Shown piece by piece: positions 14,807-23,489 of a DNA stretch of 35,793 bases (within the stretch, counting starts at the first letter, position 1; each line of letters opens with the position of its first letter). The notes under the pieces were generated by a model, which was not told where the DNA came from, did not search any database, and saw only the letters and a list, made by a program, of their open reading frames with translations. The stretch covers positions 1 through 35,793 of the IMG/VR virus record IMGVR_UViG_3300012001_000023, one strand, 5' to 3'. This DNA comes from a virus. Position numbers and translations under genes: made by a program.

Positions 14807-16387
14807 TCATTTTCCAGTCAATAGGTTTGCCCAGGAACTTCCTATAGAACCACCTGTTGATACTGGCTGCTGCGGAGCACCAGCGAAGTTGGACGTGATG
14901 CTGTTTATCTGATTGCCGATTTGTGAAATAGCAGTCTTCCCATAGGTATGGATTGCCGTACCGAGTTGACCCATTTGACCTGGGCTAAGATTGTCTGGGA
15001 TAAGATTCGCCGCTTCTTGCGTGCTACCAGCAACCGAACCACCACGCGAGATGACTGTTGAAAGATTTGTACGGAGTTCCTGAATACCCGCTTTGAAAGC
15101 CGCCATAGCACCTGGAGCCATTACACCTGCGTTTATTTTATCTTGAATCTGGTTTACAAATGGAACACCGCTTTGATTGAGTCCGTACTGATTCATAAGA
15201 TTAGTCACATTTGAGAACACTGAGTCAACCGTATTGAAAGCAGTTTGAGTAGTGTTGTACGAGCTGACCTGAGTAGAAAGAGCGTCTGAATTAGCTTTCC
15301 CAAGAGACGCCGCAAGACCGCTCACCAGACTTATAGAACCGTCGGAGTTTTGTGTAGTGATGCCTGCACTGTTTGTCTTGTCCCAAATACCTGTCCCACC
15401 ACCTGGGGTTGTGTATGTTGAAAGGTACTGTGCTCGATACTGTGGAGAATTGGATACTGCGTTTTGAGCTATCTGTTGATTCTGTTGGGGTGATAATTTC
15501 GGGTCGTATGCAGGTATATTTGCGCCTTGATAATAATCCTGATTCTTACTATACGAGTTAATTGCATTAACATTTACAAGACCACCAAGTCCACTGTAGG
15601 TTTCCTGACCTGTAACGGGAGAGACGAGCGAAGAGCCTGGAGCGACTGACTGTGGAGAATATGCACTGATAAGTGTCGAGAGTGGATTGACCTGATTCGC
15701 ATAGGCATTTTGTGCACCCTGATACCTTAAAGCATCGGCGGCTTGTTGTGCGGCGTTCTGTTGCTGGTTCTGCGATATGACTGTTTGAAGGTCGCCCATG
15801 GTTGCTCCAGGAAGGGCATCTCGGTTATTTATTTGATTGCCAATCATCACATTTCTCGCTTGGTCTGCCTGTACTGCTAGTCCCGCTTGTTGTTGGGCAA
15901 GATTATAGGGAGAGTTCCCACGTAACGCCGCCATTTGCTGGATGTATTGTGCAAGTTGGTTCTGTTGTCCATTTATATCAGAAATGGTCGGAGAAGAGGC
16001 CAGATGCCCTGTAGTCGCGCCTGAAGTATCGACATTGAAACTAGTGGGACTTGTTACGTTTCCACCTGACGCTGATGCTGTGCCACCATTTGAAAGTTGT
16101 GTTGGTGAAGAAAGGTAGTCTGAAAGACTCCCTGTGGTACCCGTAGGATTCTGCGAACCGAATACTGCTGGAGTTCCTGTACTTGTCTGTGGTAGTGGGA
16201 GCGAGGGACTCGAATTACCTTGTGGGAATGCAGTATTAAATGTAGAGGCCGGTAGACCAGTTGCGAAACCGAGGGCGGCATTACCCGACGCTGGTGCTGG
16301 CGCGGGAGCTGAAGTTACACTTGGAGCCAGAGAAATAGGAGCAATTGTCCCTGCATTTCCTCCCATTGATAGATTTAGACCTGCCAT
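14807..16387 (-). CDS. Gln/Ala-rich internal virion or tail protein, 526 aa
   Basis: The start MAGLNLSMGG at 16387 lies exactly 36 nt from late promoter B and has AGGA 5 bases upstream. A longer reading would translate the promoter itself. The protein is low-complexity at the N-terminus, with helical, Gln-rich stretches (QNQQQNAAQQAADALRYQGA) and a helical C-terminus. No domain is recognised. Its position before the SLT ejection protein suggests a second ejected core protein, comparable in role to the internal proteins of short-tailed phages. Confidence 0.6.
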   Translation of the reverse strand: MAGLNLSMGGNAGTIAPISLAPSVTSAPAPAPASGNAALGFATGLPASTFNTAFPQGNSSPSLPLPQTSTGTPAVFGSQNPTGTTGSLSDYLSSPTQLSNGGTASASGGNVTSPTSFNVDTSGATTGHLASSPTISDINGQQNQLAQYIQQMAALRGNSPYNLAQQQAGLAVQADQARNVMIGNQINNRDALPGATMGDLQTVISQNQQQNAAQQAADALRYQGAQNAYANQVNPLSTLISAYSPQSVAPGSSLVSPVTGQETYSGLGGLVNVNAINSYSKNQDYYQGANIPAYDPKLSPQQNQQIAQNAVSNSPQYRAQYLSTYTTPGGGTGIWDKTNSAGITTQNSDGSISLVSGLAASLGKANSDALSTQVSSYNTTQTAFNTVDSVFSNVTNLMNQYGLNQSGVPFVNQIQDKINAGVMAPGAMAAFKAGIQELRTNLSTVISRGGSVAGSTQEAANLIPDNLSPGQMGQLGTAIHTYGKTAISQIGNQINSITSNFAGAPQQPVSTGGSIGSSWANLLTGK

Positions 16388-16423
16388 AATCCTATTGTGT
16401 ATTAGAGTGCTGTACCAATACAA
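16385..16423 (-). promoter_or_regulatory. Late promoter B (leaderless type)
   Basis: TTGTATTGGTACA (16423-16411, minus strand) directly follows the TAG stop of the upstream gene. The ATG is 36 nt from its first base. The -10 position holds CACAAT, the weakest of the set. AGGA lies between the -10 and the ATG. Confidence 0.65.
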
Positions 16424-16708
16424 CTACGCCGTGGCAAGGATATAATGCCATGCGTGTCCAACATAGTCGTACCAGTAGAGACGATAGACGGTTCCGTTTG
16501 TGTAAATCTTTATTTGGTCGTAGGCACTCGTTGGAGTAAGTGTTGGAGCGACTGAAACCACCTCGAATAGACCGAAGATGTCATTGAGATTCGTTCTAGA
16601 CGCAAGGTTGCCGTCGTGACGGTGCATGCGAAGTTGCTGTTGCATCTGCGCCATCTCTCCTTCGAGTTGCGCTAGCTGTGCTTGAATTGCGGTGAGGTCT
16701 TGTGGCAT
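16424..16708 (-). CDS. Small coiled-coil virion protein, 94 aa
   Basis: Residues 1-28 are a Gln-rich heptad region (QAQLAQLEGEMAQMQQQLRM), followed by HRHDG, a motif frequent just after the coiled coil of small tail-associated phage proteins. The remainder is a compact beta-rich segment with YWYDYVGHAWHYI. Its place between the propeller-like and core proteins suggests a structural role. No Shine-Dalgarno sequence is seen. Confidence 0.5.
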   Translation of the reverse strand: MPQDLTAIQAQLAQLEGEMAQMQQQLRMHRHDGNLASRTNLNDIFGLFEVVSVAPTLTPTSAYDQIKIYTNGTVYRLYWYDYVGHAWHYILATA

Positions 16709-16715
16709 ATTGACA

Positions 16716-18149
16716 TCATTCAGAAATATCGTAGTACATCAAAATTCTATTCAATCCCAATCCTGCAAATCCAAGTACGACATACAGTTGCGCCATCTGA
16801 AGTTTCTGTCCTCCGAAGTCGAAGTCGAACCATGTCTTAGTTCCTGTGGTACTCATATTAGAAGCAGTTGCAATTATCGTATTACCATTTTCGTCATTAT
16901 TTATACCGACTTGTCCTGCGCTCGTGCTTGCCGTTACTCCTGTCGTAAACACTCGAATCTTATGCACTGAAATAGGTCGAGGAAACTCGTAGCGGTTTGA
17001 ATAGAACACTCCACCACTCCCTGCTGTCGTCATGTCGAGAATCTCAAACTTGTTCACAGCACCTCCTGTTTGGTAGAAGACACCAAGCGCACCCGCGCCT
17101 ATATCAGTGACGAGACTTATGTTTGTCCCAACTGCTGACCCCACGATTGCTTGGAAGCATGGATAAAATACTTTGAGAGCACGCATCCATAGATTGTTTG
17201 CTTGTGAGACTTCTCCATAAGCAAAGACAGTCTTGTTATCTATGAAATAAAGAACATTCCCTATATTTGTGATGTGCGCTTTGTATGGTAAGAATGCAGA
17301 ACTATAATTTATAGTCAGGAACTGATGTATCATCTGTATCCCTGCTCCTGTCCATATTCCAATTCCACGAGACATGCCGACGAAGACTGTCTCTCCTATT
17401 GAGTGGAAAGACATCGCCAAATCATTCACCGGGACACTTCGTGAAGGAAGCACAGAGAATCCATCAAAGAGCCAGACAAAATCTCTCGCCGAGTTAGTCT
17501 GAAACACATTTTGTCCTACAGAAGTTGAGATAAGCATCGACCCTGTACCTGGGTCTATTCCAAAAGCATAAATGACTTGCCCTGCACCTAAGTCTAGTTT
17601 AATAGCAGTTGCCGTCGTTCCATCCCAGCTTCTTACATACTGACCATCAGCTATAAACAATATGTTCTTGTATACGATGAGTGGGTGTGGAAACGCATTC
17701 AATGCTCCCATACTTTTTGTTGTACCCCACCACACTTCATCAATAGTTGTTGTGCCGTTCCACAATGTCACGTTAGATGTTGTAGATGCGTAATATGAAC
17801 CTTGGAAAGCAACTAAATCTGACAGAACTGCATTATAAGTACCACTTCCTGTCACTTGTTTTGTTACTACTGACCCCGTGAGTGTGTAGAAGTTTGCACT
17901 ACCGTCTATAAAATATCTCCTGACTGATGACAATAATGTCCCGCCGTTTGAACACGATGCAATAAACTGCCCTGCGACGTTCGTGGAAGCGTCTGTTGGA
18001 GTAGGAACGCTGTACACAACTCCCTGTTTGATATTGAGATTCAGTCCTGTAGAAAGTGGAGAAAAACCTCCGTCTTGTGCGTAGTCTGAACTAGAACTCC
18101 CTTTAGCGAAGTCTGCCGCGCTTATTGTGAGTACTTGTTTTCCAATCAT
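16716..18149 (-). CDS. Beta-propeller-like tail/neck protein (P22 gp10-like in size and place), 477 aa
   Basis: The sequence is built of repeating short beta strands with Gly/Thr/Tyr/Trp turns (for example YFIDGSANFYTLTG, LFIADGQYVRSWDG, YFIDNKTVFAYGE), which is the look of a propeller. P22 gp10, a DNA-stabilisation tail-hub protein, is a propeller of nearly the same length (about 470 aa) and follows the neck adaptor, as here. The similarity is structural and contextual, not proven by sequence. It probably forms part of the short tail that closes the portal after packaging. Confidence 0.5.
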   Translation of the reverse strand: MIGKQVLTISAADFAKGSSSSDYAQDGGFSPLSTGLNLNIKQGVVYSVPTPTDASTNVAGQFIASCSNGGTLLSSVRRYFIDGSANFYTLTGSVVTKQVTGSGTYNAVLSDLVAFQGSYYASTTSNVTLWNGTTTIDEVWWGTTKSMGALNAFPHPLIVYKNILFIADGQYVRSWDGTTATAIKLDLGAGQVIYAFGIDPGTGSMLISTSVGQNVFQTNSARDFVWLFDGFSVLPSRSVPVNDLAMSFHSIGETVFVGMSRGIGIWTGAGIQMIHQFLTINYSSAFLPYKAHITNIGNVLYFIDNKTVFAYGEVSQANNLWMRALKVFYPCFQAIVGSAVGTNISLVTDIGAGALGVFYQTGGAVNKFEILDMTTAGSGGVFYSNRYEFPRPISVHKIRVFTTGVTASTSAGQVGINNDENGNTIIATASNMSTTGTKTWFDFDFGGQKLQMAQLYVVLGFAGLGLNRILMYYDISE

Positions 18150-18152
18150 GGA

Positions 18153-18932
18153 TTATCTACCCCAGTTATCGTCGTATGCGTAAGCGAGGGTCGGGCGTTC
18201 GTCTAACTCTTTACGACCATAGGCTTGTCGAAGTCGTATTTCCCAGTCTTGGAGTGACTGCATAAGCTCTGCTACCTGAGGAAGCTGTCGAGACTGAGCG
18301 TATTCCTTAGCGGCTCCCTCGGCAATCATTATGTGAAATGGAGCGTCGATTCCTGGCGAGACTGTTCCTGCTGTAAGCTGTGCTGAAGTAAAGGGTACAA
18401 CATCGCGCATAAACTCCACGCGCATCAGAGCACCTGAGGCAACGTCTGAAGCAATAGCAGTCGGGTAAATAAGAATCGAGTTTGATTGCACATCGTGTCG
18501 GGGTGCGTATTTTGTATAGTTTGCATCCGTGATTGTATCGTTTCCAAGACCATAAGGAATCGCACCAGCATCGAGTGGCTCTGATTTGTAGTACGTCGAG
18601 CCTCCATCGTATGAAATATCTAGACGTTTAATCTTGAGTGGAAGGATTGTCTGTCCAGTTGTGGATGCGCCACCTTCTTTTCCAAGAAGTGTCCATGAAG
18701 CTGTCCCATATGAGTAATCCCGCTGTCCTGCTACGAGTAGTCGTGTGGCGATAGGATACGTTCCTGTTATAGTCGAATCGTCAAAATCACTCATGTCCAT
18801 CGACTCAAGAATCATCGTGATAATTTTCTGATACCAGTTGTTGATATTTATAAGCAAATTAGCGTCTGGGTAAGACGTTGAATCGCTCTGAGTCAGAAAG
18901 CGTGATTGTATTGCTATGTCGCCGAGTACCAT
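18153..18932 (-). CDS. Head-tail adaptor (neck) protein, 259 aa
   Basis: The N-terminus MVLGDIAIQSRFLTQSDS followed by DANLLININNWYQKIITMIL resembles podovirus adaptor proteins that begin with a helical bundle docking on the portal. A beta-rich middle and a helical C-terminus (AEGAAKEYAQSRQLPQVAEL) complete the pattern. It is preceded by late promoter C, but with a leader of about 47 nt between the predicted start of transcription and the ATG. Confidence 0.55.
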   Translation of the reverse strand: MVLGDIAIQSRFLTQSDSTSYPDANLLININNWYQKIITMILESMDMSDFDDSTITGTYPIATRLLVAGQRDYSYGTASWTLLGKEGGASTTGQTILPLKIKRLDISYDGGSTYYKSEPLDAGAIPYGLGNDTITDANYTKYAPRHDVQSNSILIYPTAIASDVASGALMRVEFMRDVVPFTSAQLTAGTVSPGIDAPFHIMIAEGAAKEYAQSRQLPQVAELMQSLQDWEIRLRQAYGRKELDERPTLAYAYDDNWGR

Positions 18933-18978
18933 GGGTTATTTTGACGAGCCGAGTATAGTTTCCTCTGCTATACAAGCT

Positions 18979-19015
18979 CAGTTTCAATGTACACGCGCAC
19001 GCTGTACCAATACAA
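18979..19015 (-). promoter_or_regulatory. Late promoter C (no ATG at the fixed distance)
   Basis: TTGTATTGGTACA (19015-19003, minus strand) lies one base after the TAG stop of the methyltransferase gene, and TACATT occupies the -10 position. At 36 nt there is GAG instead of ATG; the downstream gene starts at 18932. Confidence 0.65.
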
Positions 19016-19016
19016 C

Positions 19017-19487
19017 CTACTTAACGCCCTCGCAAATCGTCTGCCAGCCGACTTTGAAGAACGCATACGGTGAGTCCTCTACAATCTCAGTTTCAAAGTA
19101 TTTCCGCATCTGTAGAAGCAGAATATCCTTATTGAATATCTGGTGGTGGTTCTGTAATGCTCGGTCATCGGCTCCGAAGACTACTTGATTGAGTAGGTCG
19201 AGCGATATTTCTCCCTTACCATATAGCTCAAGAGCCTTTTCAGTGTCAGGAACCGTCACTGTTATCTTTCCGCCGACTTTTAGGACTCTGTGCCACTCTG
19301 CAAGCACGTTCTCATTGTTGGCAAAGTGTTCGAGCAGGTGTCCAGCGTATATCTCATCAACCGAATCGTTCTCATAAGGAAGCGCGGAAGCGTCAGCAAC
19401 TACGTCAGGTTTAACCGCAGGGTCGCGGTCTATATTTATGAAGTCTCTGAGCGGTAAATCGTTGCACCCTATATTTATACGAATCAT
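19017..19487 (-). CDS. SAM-dependent methyltransferase (type 11-like), 156 aa
   Basis: The SAM-binding motif is INIGCNDLPLRDFINIDRDP (residues 4-23), followed by DASALPYENDSVDEIYAGHLLEHF, the usual motif II-III region of small class I methyltransferases. It overlaps the stop of the glycosyltransferase gene by 4 bases, so the two are probably made together. A sugar or glycan substrate is plausible from context but not shown. Confidence 0.8.
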   Translation of the reverse strand: MIRINIGCNDLPLRDFINIDRDPAVKPDVVADASALPYENDSVDEIYAGHLLEHFANNENVLAEWHRVLKVGGKITVTVPDTEKALELYGKGEISLDLLNQVVFGADDRALQNHHQIFNKDILLLQMRKYFETEIVEDSPYAFFKVGWQTICEGVK

Positions 19488-20227
19488 GGGTTTATCCTAT
19501 TATCTTTTAAGATTTTCTCGAACAAGAATCTGATTGGCGAGAATCCCCACTTGCTTTCAAAGTAAGCCTCATTCTCTTTTATCGCTACACTCTGTTTTCC
19601 TTTTTCACCCTCGGAATATCGTGTCGCACCTTCGACATGGAAGAACTGCAATCGTGGAGTAATTATAAGCCTCTTGCCCGCCTGTTTCCACCGCCAGAAA
19701 AGGTCAATGTCTTCTATGCCACCATGCTTATACGCGGGGTCGTAGAGTCCGTGCTCTCGAAGTAACGAAGCGTGGACAGTAAAGAATCCTCCGCTGAACA
19801 TAAAGTCATCGAGCTTCCCACCTTCGGAGACATATCGGTCTGTCCTTTTGGGGTAGTCTCTTGTCCTATAGCCCAATCCTGCAACTGCGTCTGCGTTGAA
19901 CTCGTCAAAGCACCTGAGCACCTCTTCTTTCCAGCCTTTATTTGCCTCTATATCGTTGTTTGCGTAGGTAATGAGACATTCATCCTTTTCATTGTCTAAG
20001 ACCCACTGTAAGCCAAAATTGGCACTCCCAGCGAACCCTCTGTTGGTTTCTAGCGGTAACCATACGTCCGAGAGTCGTCTTAACCTATCACTCTTGCGTG
20101 GAGAGCCATCATCTACCGAAACTACGATGCAATCTGCCGTGTCTTTGAAAGACTGAACAGCGTTTATCGCCAGTTGCTCTATCTGAGGTGAAAGTATGTA
20201 ATGATTTATGACAACGTAGTGTTTCAT
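19484..20227 (-). CDS. GT2-family glycosyltransferase, 247 aa
   Basis: This is a GT-A fold enzyme with SVDDGSP (37-43), NRGFAGSANFG (62-72), the metal-binding region ANND (89-92), and GGIEDIDLFWRW (169-180), where the ED pair is the usual catalytic position. It would transfer a sugar from a nucleotide donor. It starts inside the stop of a 55-residue gene (ATGA) and overlaps the methyltransferase. Located in the middle of the structural genes, it may decorate capsid or tail proteins or modify the host envelope. Confidence 0.85.
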   Translation of the reverse strand: MKHYVVINHYILSPQIEQLAINAVQSFKDTADCIVVSVDDGSPRKSDRLRRLSDVWLPLETNRGFAGSANFGLQWVLDNEKDECLITYANNDIEANKGWKEEVLRCFDEFNADAVAGLGYRTRDYPKRTDRYVSEGGKLDDFMFSGGFFTVHASLLREHGLYDPAYKHGGIEDIDLFWRWKQAGKRLIITPRLQFFHVEGATRYSEGEKGKQSVAIKENEAYFESKWGFSPIRFLFEKILKDNRINP

Positions 20228-20391
20228 GCAAGATTTAGTGGCGGTTTACGCTTCCCTGGTACGAATCCGTTTGCTACTGCCCTCTTCCAGCTATTTGGGT
20301 GTGTCCCCCATGTTCCGCTCAGTGTAGGACATGAGTGTTTATGGCTGTTAGGGTGTTGCCCTAGGGGATATTTCTTTGTATCAGTAGTCAT
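20224..20391 (-). CDS. Small basic protein, 55 aa
   Basis: The ATG at 20391 lies within the last codons of the large glycosyltransferase gene and the TGA overlaps the next ATG, so it is enclosed in a coupled chain. The product is rich in Lys, His, Pro and Trp (NSWKRAVANGFVPGKRKPP at its end) with a single Cys. No family is recognised. Confidence 0.55.
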   Translation of the reverse strand: MTTDTKKYPLGQHPNSHKHSCPTLSGTWGTHPNSWKRAVANGFVPGKRKPPLNLA

Positions 20392-22756
20392 TTTCTATCA
20401 TTTGATTTGATAAGTATTTTGCACCCAACATAAATACGTTATTCCACTTACGAGCGATGTTCGTCCAAGAGAAAGTATCAGTCCAGTCGTCTACTTTCCC
20501 ACTATCCATCTTCACAGGGTTCTTGAGCTGCGACACGACAGCATCCACCCATTTCTTTTGTGCTTCTTCATCATCGAGTCCGAAAGTAAACTGATATGGT
20601 TTTATCCAGTCGTCTTTTGTTTTCTTTGAGTGAACACGAGTACCGAACTTATTTGTCTCCGCGAGCGCACCAAAGTCTGTTGTAACGGGGTAGCAATTAG
20701 CGGCTTGGGATTTCTTCACGCTGATGCAGTCAATCTCTGCGAACTCTGTTGGATAGACGAAGACAGAAGCCTTCTGATACAACTTCCCGACTTCTTCTTG
20801 TGAGATTCTTCCAAGAGTTTTAATCCCTACCTTATCCATTTCTTTAATCGTCTCATTCATCCAGTCCATCATCTTTAGATTCCCTGCGTAGGCGTTCTTG
20901 AATCCGTCCCAGCCGTATGCCCAGTGGAGTTTAGCCTTTGGTACTCGCTTCTTTACTTCCTTGAAGAGTTTAGGAAGAACATCGAGACTGCGGTCAGGGC
21001 TTGAGGTGTTGATGATTAACATGGGGTCTTTCTTTTCACTTGTAGGATAGGACTGGAACCCGTTACCAATCACCGTGATTTTATCGTCGGGGATATCCGG
21101 ATAGATAGAGCGATGGAACTTCGTTTTGACGAATACTTTATCTATCTTCGCTAGACGCTCCGGCGTGAACTCTCCAGCCGTAGTCATGTCATGTAGGTCA
21201 ACGTAGAGTCTCGTGGTGTTTATATCGTAGTCTGCAATCTTTGGCATACGCCAGAGAATAGTTACGTCTTGTTTGTCGCGTGTGTTCCATTCCCAGAATG
21301 GTTTGTATGTTACACCACCGCTTTTGACTTCCTTATGCCCGCAGTTGTTGTACACCGTTACATTCCATCCGAGTTTCGTCCATTCTTCTGCCAAGTGGAC
21401 GACTGCTTCCTCCGAGCCACCGATGCCCTCGGTCTTAAACGTCTCACCGTTCCATCTCTGAGCAGTATTTCCACAGTAATAGACCAAATCCTTTCCTGTT
21501 GAGGTAGTTTTGATGAACTTTGTGTTGCGGATAACACAAACCGCTGGATGTGAACGTAAATCCACTGGGAGTTTATCCATTTCTTCCTTGAGACGCTTCT
21601 TGCTCTTGATTTTCCCCAGTGCTTTCACCTTTTCGAGAGCTTCACCGAGCTTCTTCTTGTCTGCTTTCCCTTCACGAACCATTTTCTTTAGACTTGCATC
21701 CTTCGGGTAAATCTTCGCGCACCCTTCGAGTAACGGAAGCATCAAATCAGGTCGGTTCTTGTTAAAGTAGACCTTCGCCAAGAGCATCATCGGGTTGTAG
21801 TCGTAGTCCCGAGGGTTATACACAATCATCTTCTGAAACTGTGGACGGCGTTTGAGTCCTGTAATGGAGTAGTATTCTGCTTTCTCCATGTTCCCTATAT
21901 TGAAGTAGAGTCTTGCGAGAGTGAAATACGCATCAGGCAACTCAGGTTTCAATCCAATAGCAACAAAGAGATTCTTAATCGCGTTCATCGCGTCTCCTTT
22001 TCGATTGTAGACCTCGGAAAGTCTCTGGTATGCCAAATACTTCTCATCATCTGAGAGTGAGCGTGTGAGGAATAGCTCAAATGATTCTATTGCTTTCACA
22101 AAGTCATTCACCATGAGATACGCATTACCAAGATTCCACTGAGAACGTGGGTCGTCTGGTAGTTCTTTAGCCGACAACTCAGCGATGACGACGTTACGCT
22201 CTGCACTTTCTTTAGAACGTGCTTCCGTTGTTATGTGCAGTCGCTCGATACCGCTAATGAGTTTGATATTCACTTCACGATTCTCTTGTAGGTCTTCGTG
22301 GACACGACCTTTCCAAGTAACACACCCGTTGTTCTTCACTATCATTGTCTTGCGATGGACAACCGTCGGGCGTTTGAACTCGTCCCAGTCGTAGAGATAT
22401 TCAACTCCAAACCCGTCTACATTAGGATTGCTTTCGATGGTTGATTTTAGTTTCTCAAGTCCACGCCACATATCGTCTGAGTCGCTCCACATGATATGTG
22501 TATAGTCAGCAGGGACTTGTGAGAAGTTGAAGTTACGCGCTGCGCTGAAATCCTTTATCCATTCAAAGTCTGAGAGATGCCCCTTGAAGTGTTTAACTAC
22601 TTCGGCTACGGCTTTGTTCGATGGTTTATTAGGTTCGTGAGTCCTTGTAACGAAAATACCGTCAACGTGCTTCGACATATTCGCCAGACAGCGATTGAGA
22701 AGTAGTGCTTCTTCGTCTGTACCTTTTACTATCAAACAAAGAGCAATCTTAGTCAT
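20381..22756 (-). CDS. Fused glycosyltransferase: GT2-like domain, TPR repeats, GT4-like domain, 791 aa
   Basis: Residues 1-190 are a GT-A domain (IALCLIVKGTDEEALL; DFSAARNF; IMWSDSDDMW at 88-97, the Asp-rich metal site). Residues about 200-400 are TPR-like helix pairs (SQWNLGNAYLMVNDFVKAIE; DAYFTLARLYFNIGNMEKAE). Residues about 430-770 are a GT-B domain with GIGGSEEAVVHLAEEW, NGF near the centre, and a late SVFVYPTEFAEIDCISVKKSQA that matches the nucleotide-sugar-binding E-x7-E region of GT4 enzymes. The fusion suggests two successive sugar transfers on one glycan or protein. It is the longest gene of the glycosylation island. Confidence 0.85.
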   Translation of the reverse strand: MTKIALCLIVKGTDEEALLLNRCLANMSKHVDGIFVTRTHEPNKPSNKAVAEVVKHFKGHLSDFEWIKDFSAARNFNFSQVPADYTHIMWSDSDDMWRGLEKLKSTIESNPNVDGFGVEYLYDWDEFKRPTVVHRKTMIVKNNGCVTWKGRVHEDLQENREVNIKLISGIERLHITTEARSKESAERNVVIAELSAKELPDDPRSQWNLGNAYLMVNDFVKAIESFELFLTRSLSDDEKYLAYQRLSEVYNRKGDAMNAIKNLFVAIGLKPELPDAYFTLARLYFNIGNMEKAEYYSITGLKRRPQFQKMIVYNPRDYDYNPMMLLAKVYFNKNRPDLMLPLLEGCAKIYPKDASLKKMVREGKADKKKLGEALEKVKALGKIKSKKRLKEEMDKLPVDLRSHPAVCVIRNTKFIKTTSTGKDLVYYCGNTAQRWNGETFKTEGIGGSEEAVVHLAEEWTKLGWNVTVYNNCGHKEVKSGGVTYKPFWEWNTRDKQDVTILWRMPKIADYDINTTRLYVDLHDMTTAGEFTPERLAKIDKVFVKTKFHRSIYPDIPDDKITVIGNGFQSYPTSEKKDPMLIINTSSPDRSLDVLPKLFKEVKKRVPKAKLHWAYGWDGFKNAYAGNLKMMDWMNETIKEMDKVGIKTLGRISQEEVGKLYQKASVFVYPTEFAEIDCISVKKSQAANCYPVTTDFGALAETNKFGTRVHSKKTKDDWIKPYQFTFGLDDEEAQKKWVDAVVSQLKNPVKMDSGKVDDWTDTFSWTNIARKWNNVFMLGAKYLSNQMIENDY

Positions 22757-22913
22757 GTGGTATTTCTTTAGGCTCTTTCACTTTCTCGTACCATTCTTGA
22801 CCGCACCCAGGACACTCCCACGTCCTAATCTTCTTATCTACCATGATTGTAACCGAAGAATAAGTGGTTCTTCTAGAAAATCTAGTTCCACAATCACAAG
22901 TAATTTCTTTCAT
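22749..22913 (-). CDS. Zinc-ribbon mini-protein, 54 aa
   Basis: The ATG at 22913 overlaps the previous TGA. The product has CDCG at 6-9 and CPGCGQEW at 34-41, a classical two-pair zinc ribbon. It overlaps the following glycosyltransferase start by 8 bases. It resembles its upstream neighbour (22910-23068) in layout, including a shared EKxKEPxEI tail, so the two look like a duplication. Confidence 0.65.
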   Translation of the reverse strand: MKEITCDCGTRFSRRTTYSSVTIMVDKKIRTWECPGCGQEWYEKVKEPKEIPHD

Positions 22914-23068
22914 ATCTCAATAGGTTCCTTAGCTTTCTCGGTAAATATCTGTCCACACTTAGTGCAGTACCAATCCCAGTATCGAGTATACGGATATTCT
23001 TTCCCGATGAATGAATGGTTATGGGTAGCTTCGTACTTCTCACCGCAAGGACAGGAGATAATTTTCAT
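22910..23068 (-). CDS. Zinc-ribbon mini-protein, 52 aa
   Basis: The ATG overlaps the stop of the gene at 23065 and its own TGA overlaps the next start. The product has CPCGEKY near the N-terminus and CTKCGQIF at about residues 36-43. It is a paralogue of the next gene by motif spacing and the EKAKEPIEI tail. A nucleic-acid or protein-binding role is possible. Confidence 0.65.
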   Translation of the reverse strand: MKIISCPCGEKYEATHNHSFIGKEYPYTRYWDWYCTKCGQIFTEKAKEPIEI

Positions 23069-23373
23069 AGTTTGTCGGCTAGAGTAAATTGTCTAAAAGT
23101 ATTTGCAAACCATCTCGCACCTTGTTTCTTATTCAGACCACCCGACTTGAGCCACACCAAATCTTGTTCAAACAACTGAGAGCCGAGCATCTTTGAAAGT
23201 GTCTCAGGGATTTCATACAGGACACGACCATCGAACATCTCGGTGGATGCAAAGTCATCTTCTACTAATCCGCGACGGGATTTTATTTCTTCTTGTGAAA
23301 GTGCGTACTCTTCGGGGAACAAAGTTATGTAATCTCCGACAACCTTTTTGATTCTTTGTTTAGTTTCGTCCAT
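23065..23373 (-). CDS. Hypothetical protein, 102 aa, after the capsid terminator
   Basis: The product is charged at the N-terminus (MDETKQRIKKVVGDYITLFP) and ends in WLKSGGLNKKQGARWFANTF. No family is recognised. It is the first gene after the capsid terminator and probably has its own promoter in 23380-23440. By position it could be a minor head protein. Confidence 0.5.
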   Translation of the reverse strand: MDETKQRIKKVVGDYITLFPEEYALSQEEIKSRRGLVEDDFASTEMFDGRVLYEIPETLSKMLGSQLFEQDLVWLKSGGLNKKQGARWFANTFRQFTLADKL

Positions 23374-23440
23374 GTGAGGAAATGGTTATACTTCCATAAT
23401 ACACTATCGGCCATATGTAAAGTGAGTTATCAACACAACG

Positions 23441-23470
23441 AAAAAACGCTCCGCCACCACGGGGAGCGTT
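23441..23470 (-). terminator. Rho-independent terminator after the capsid gene
   Basis: On the minus strand AACGCTCC pairs with GGAGCGTT (arms 23463-23470 and 23445-23452, loop of 10 bases), followed by TTTT from 23444 to 23441. It lies about 20 bases after the capsid stop codon and should end or reduce transcription into the glycosylation genes. Confidence 0.8.
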
Positions 23471-23489
23471 CGTTCGTCTTTTACGTTGC

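Noticed and set aside
22955-22975. GTACCAAT sequence near 22960 as another late promoter
   Set aside because: It matches only the centre of the motif, lies inside a zinc-ribbon gene and has no start codon at the fixed distance.
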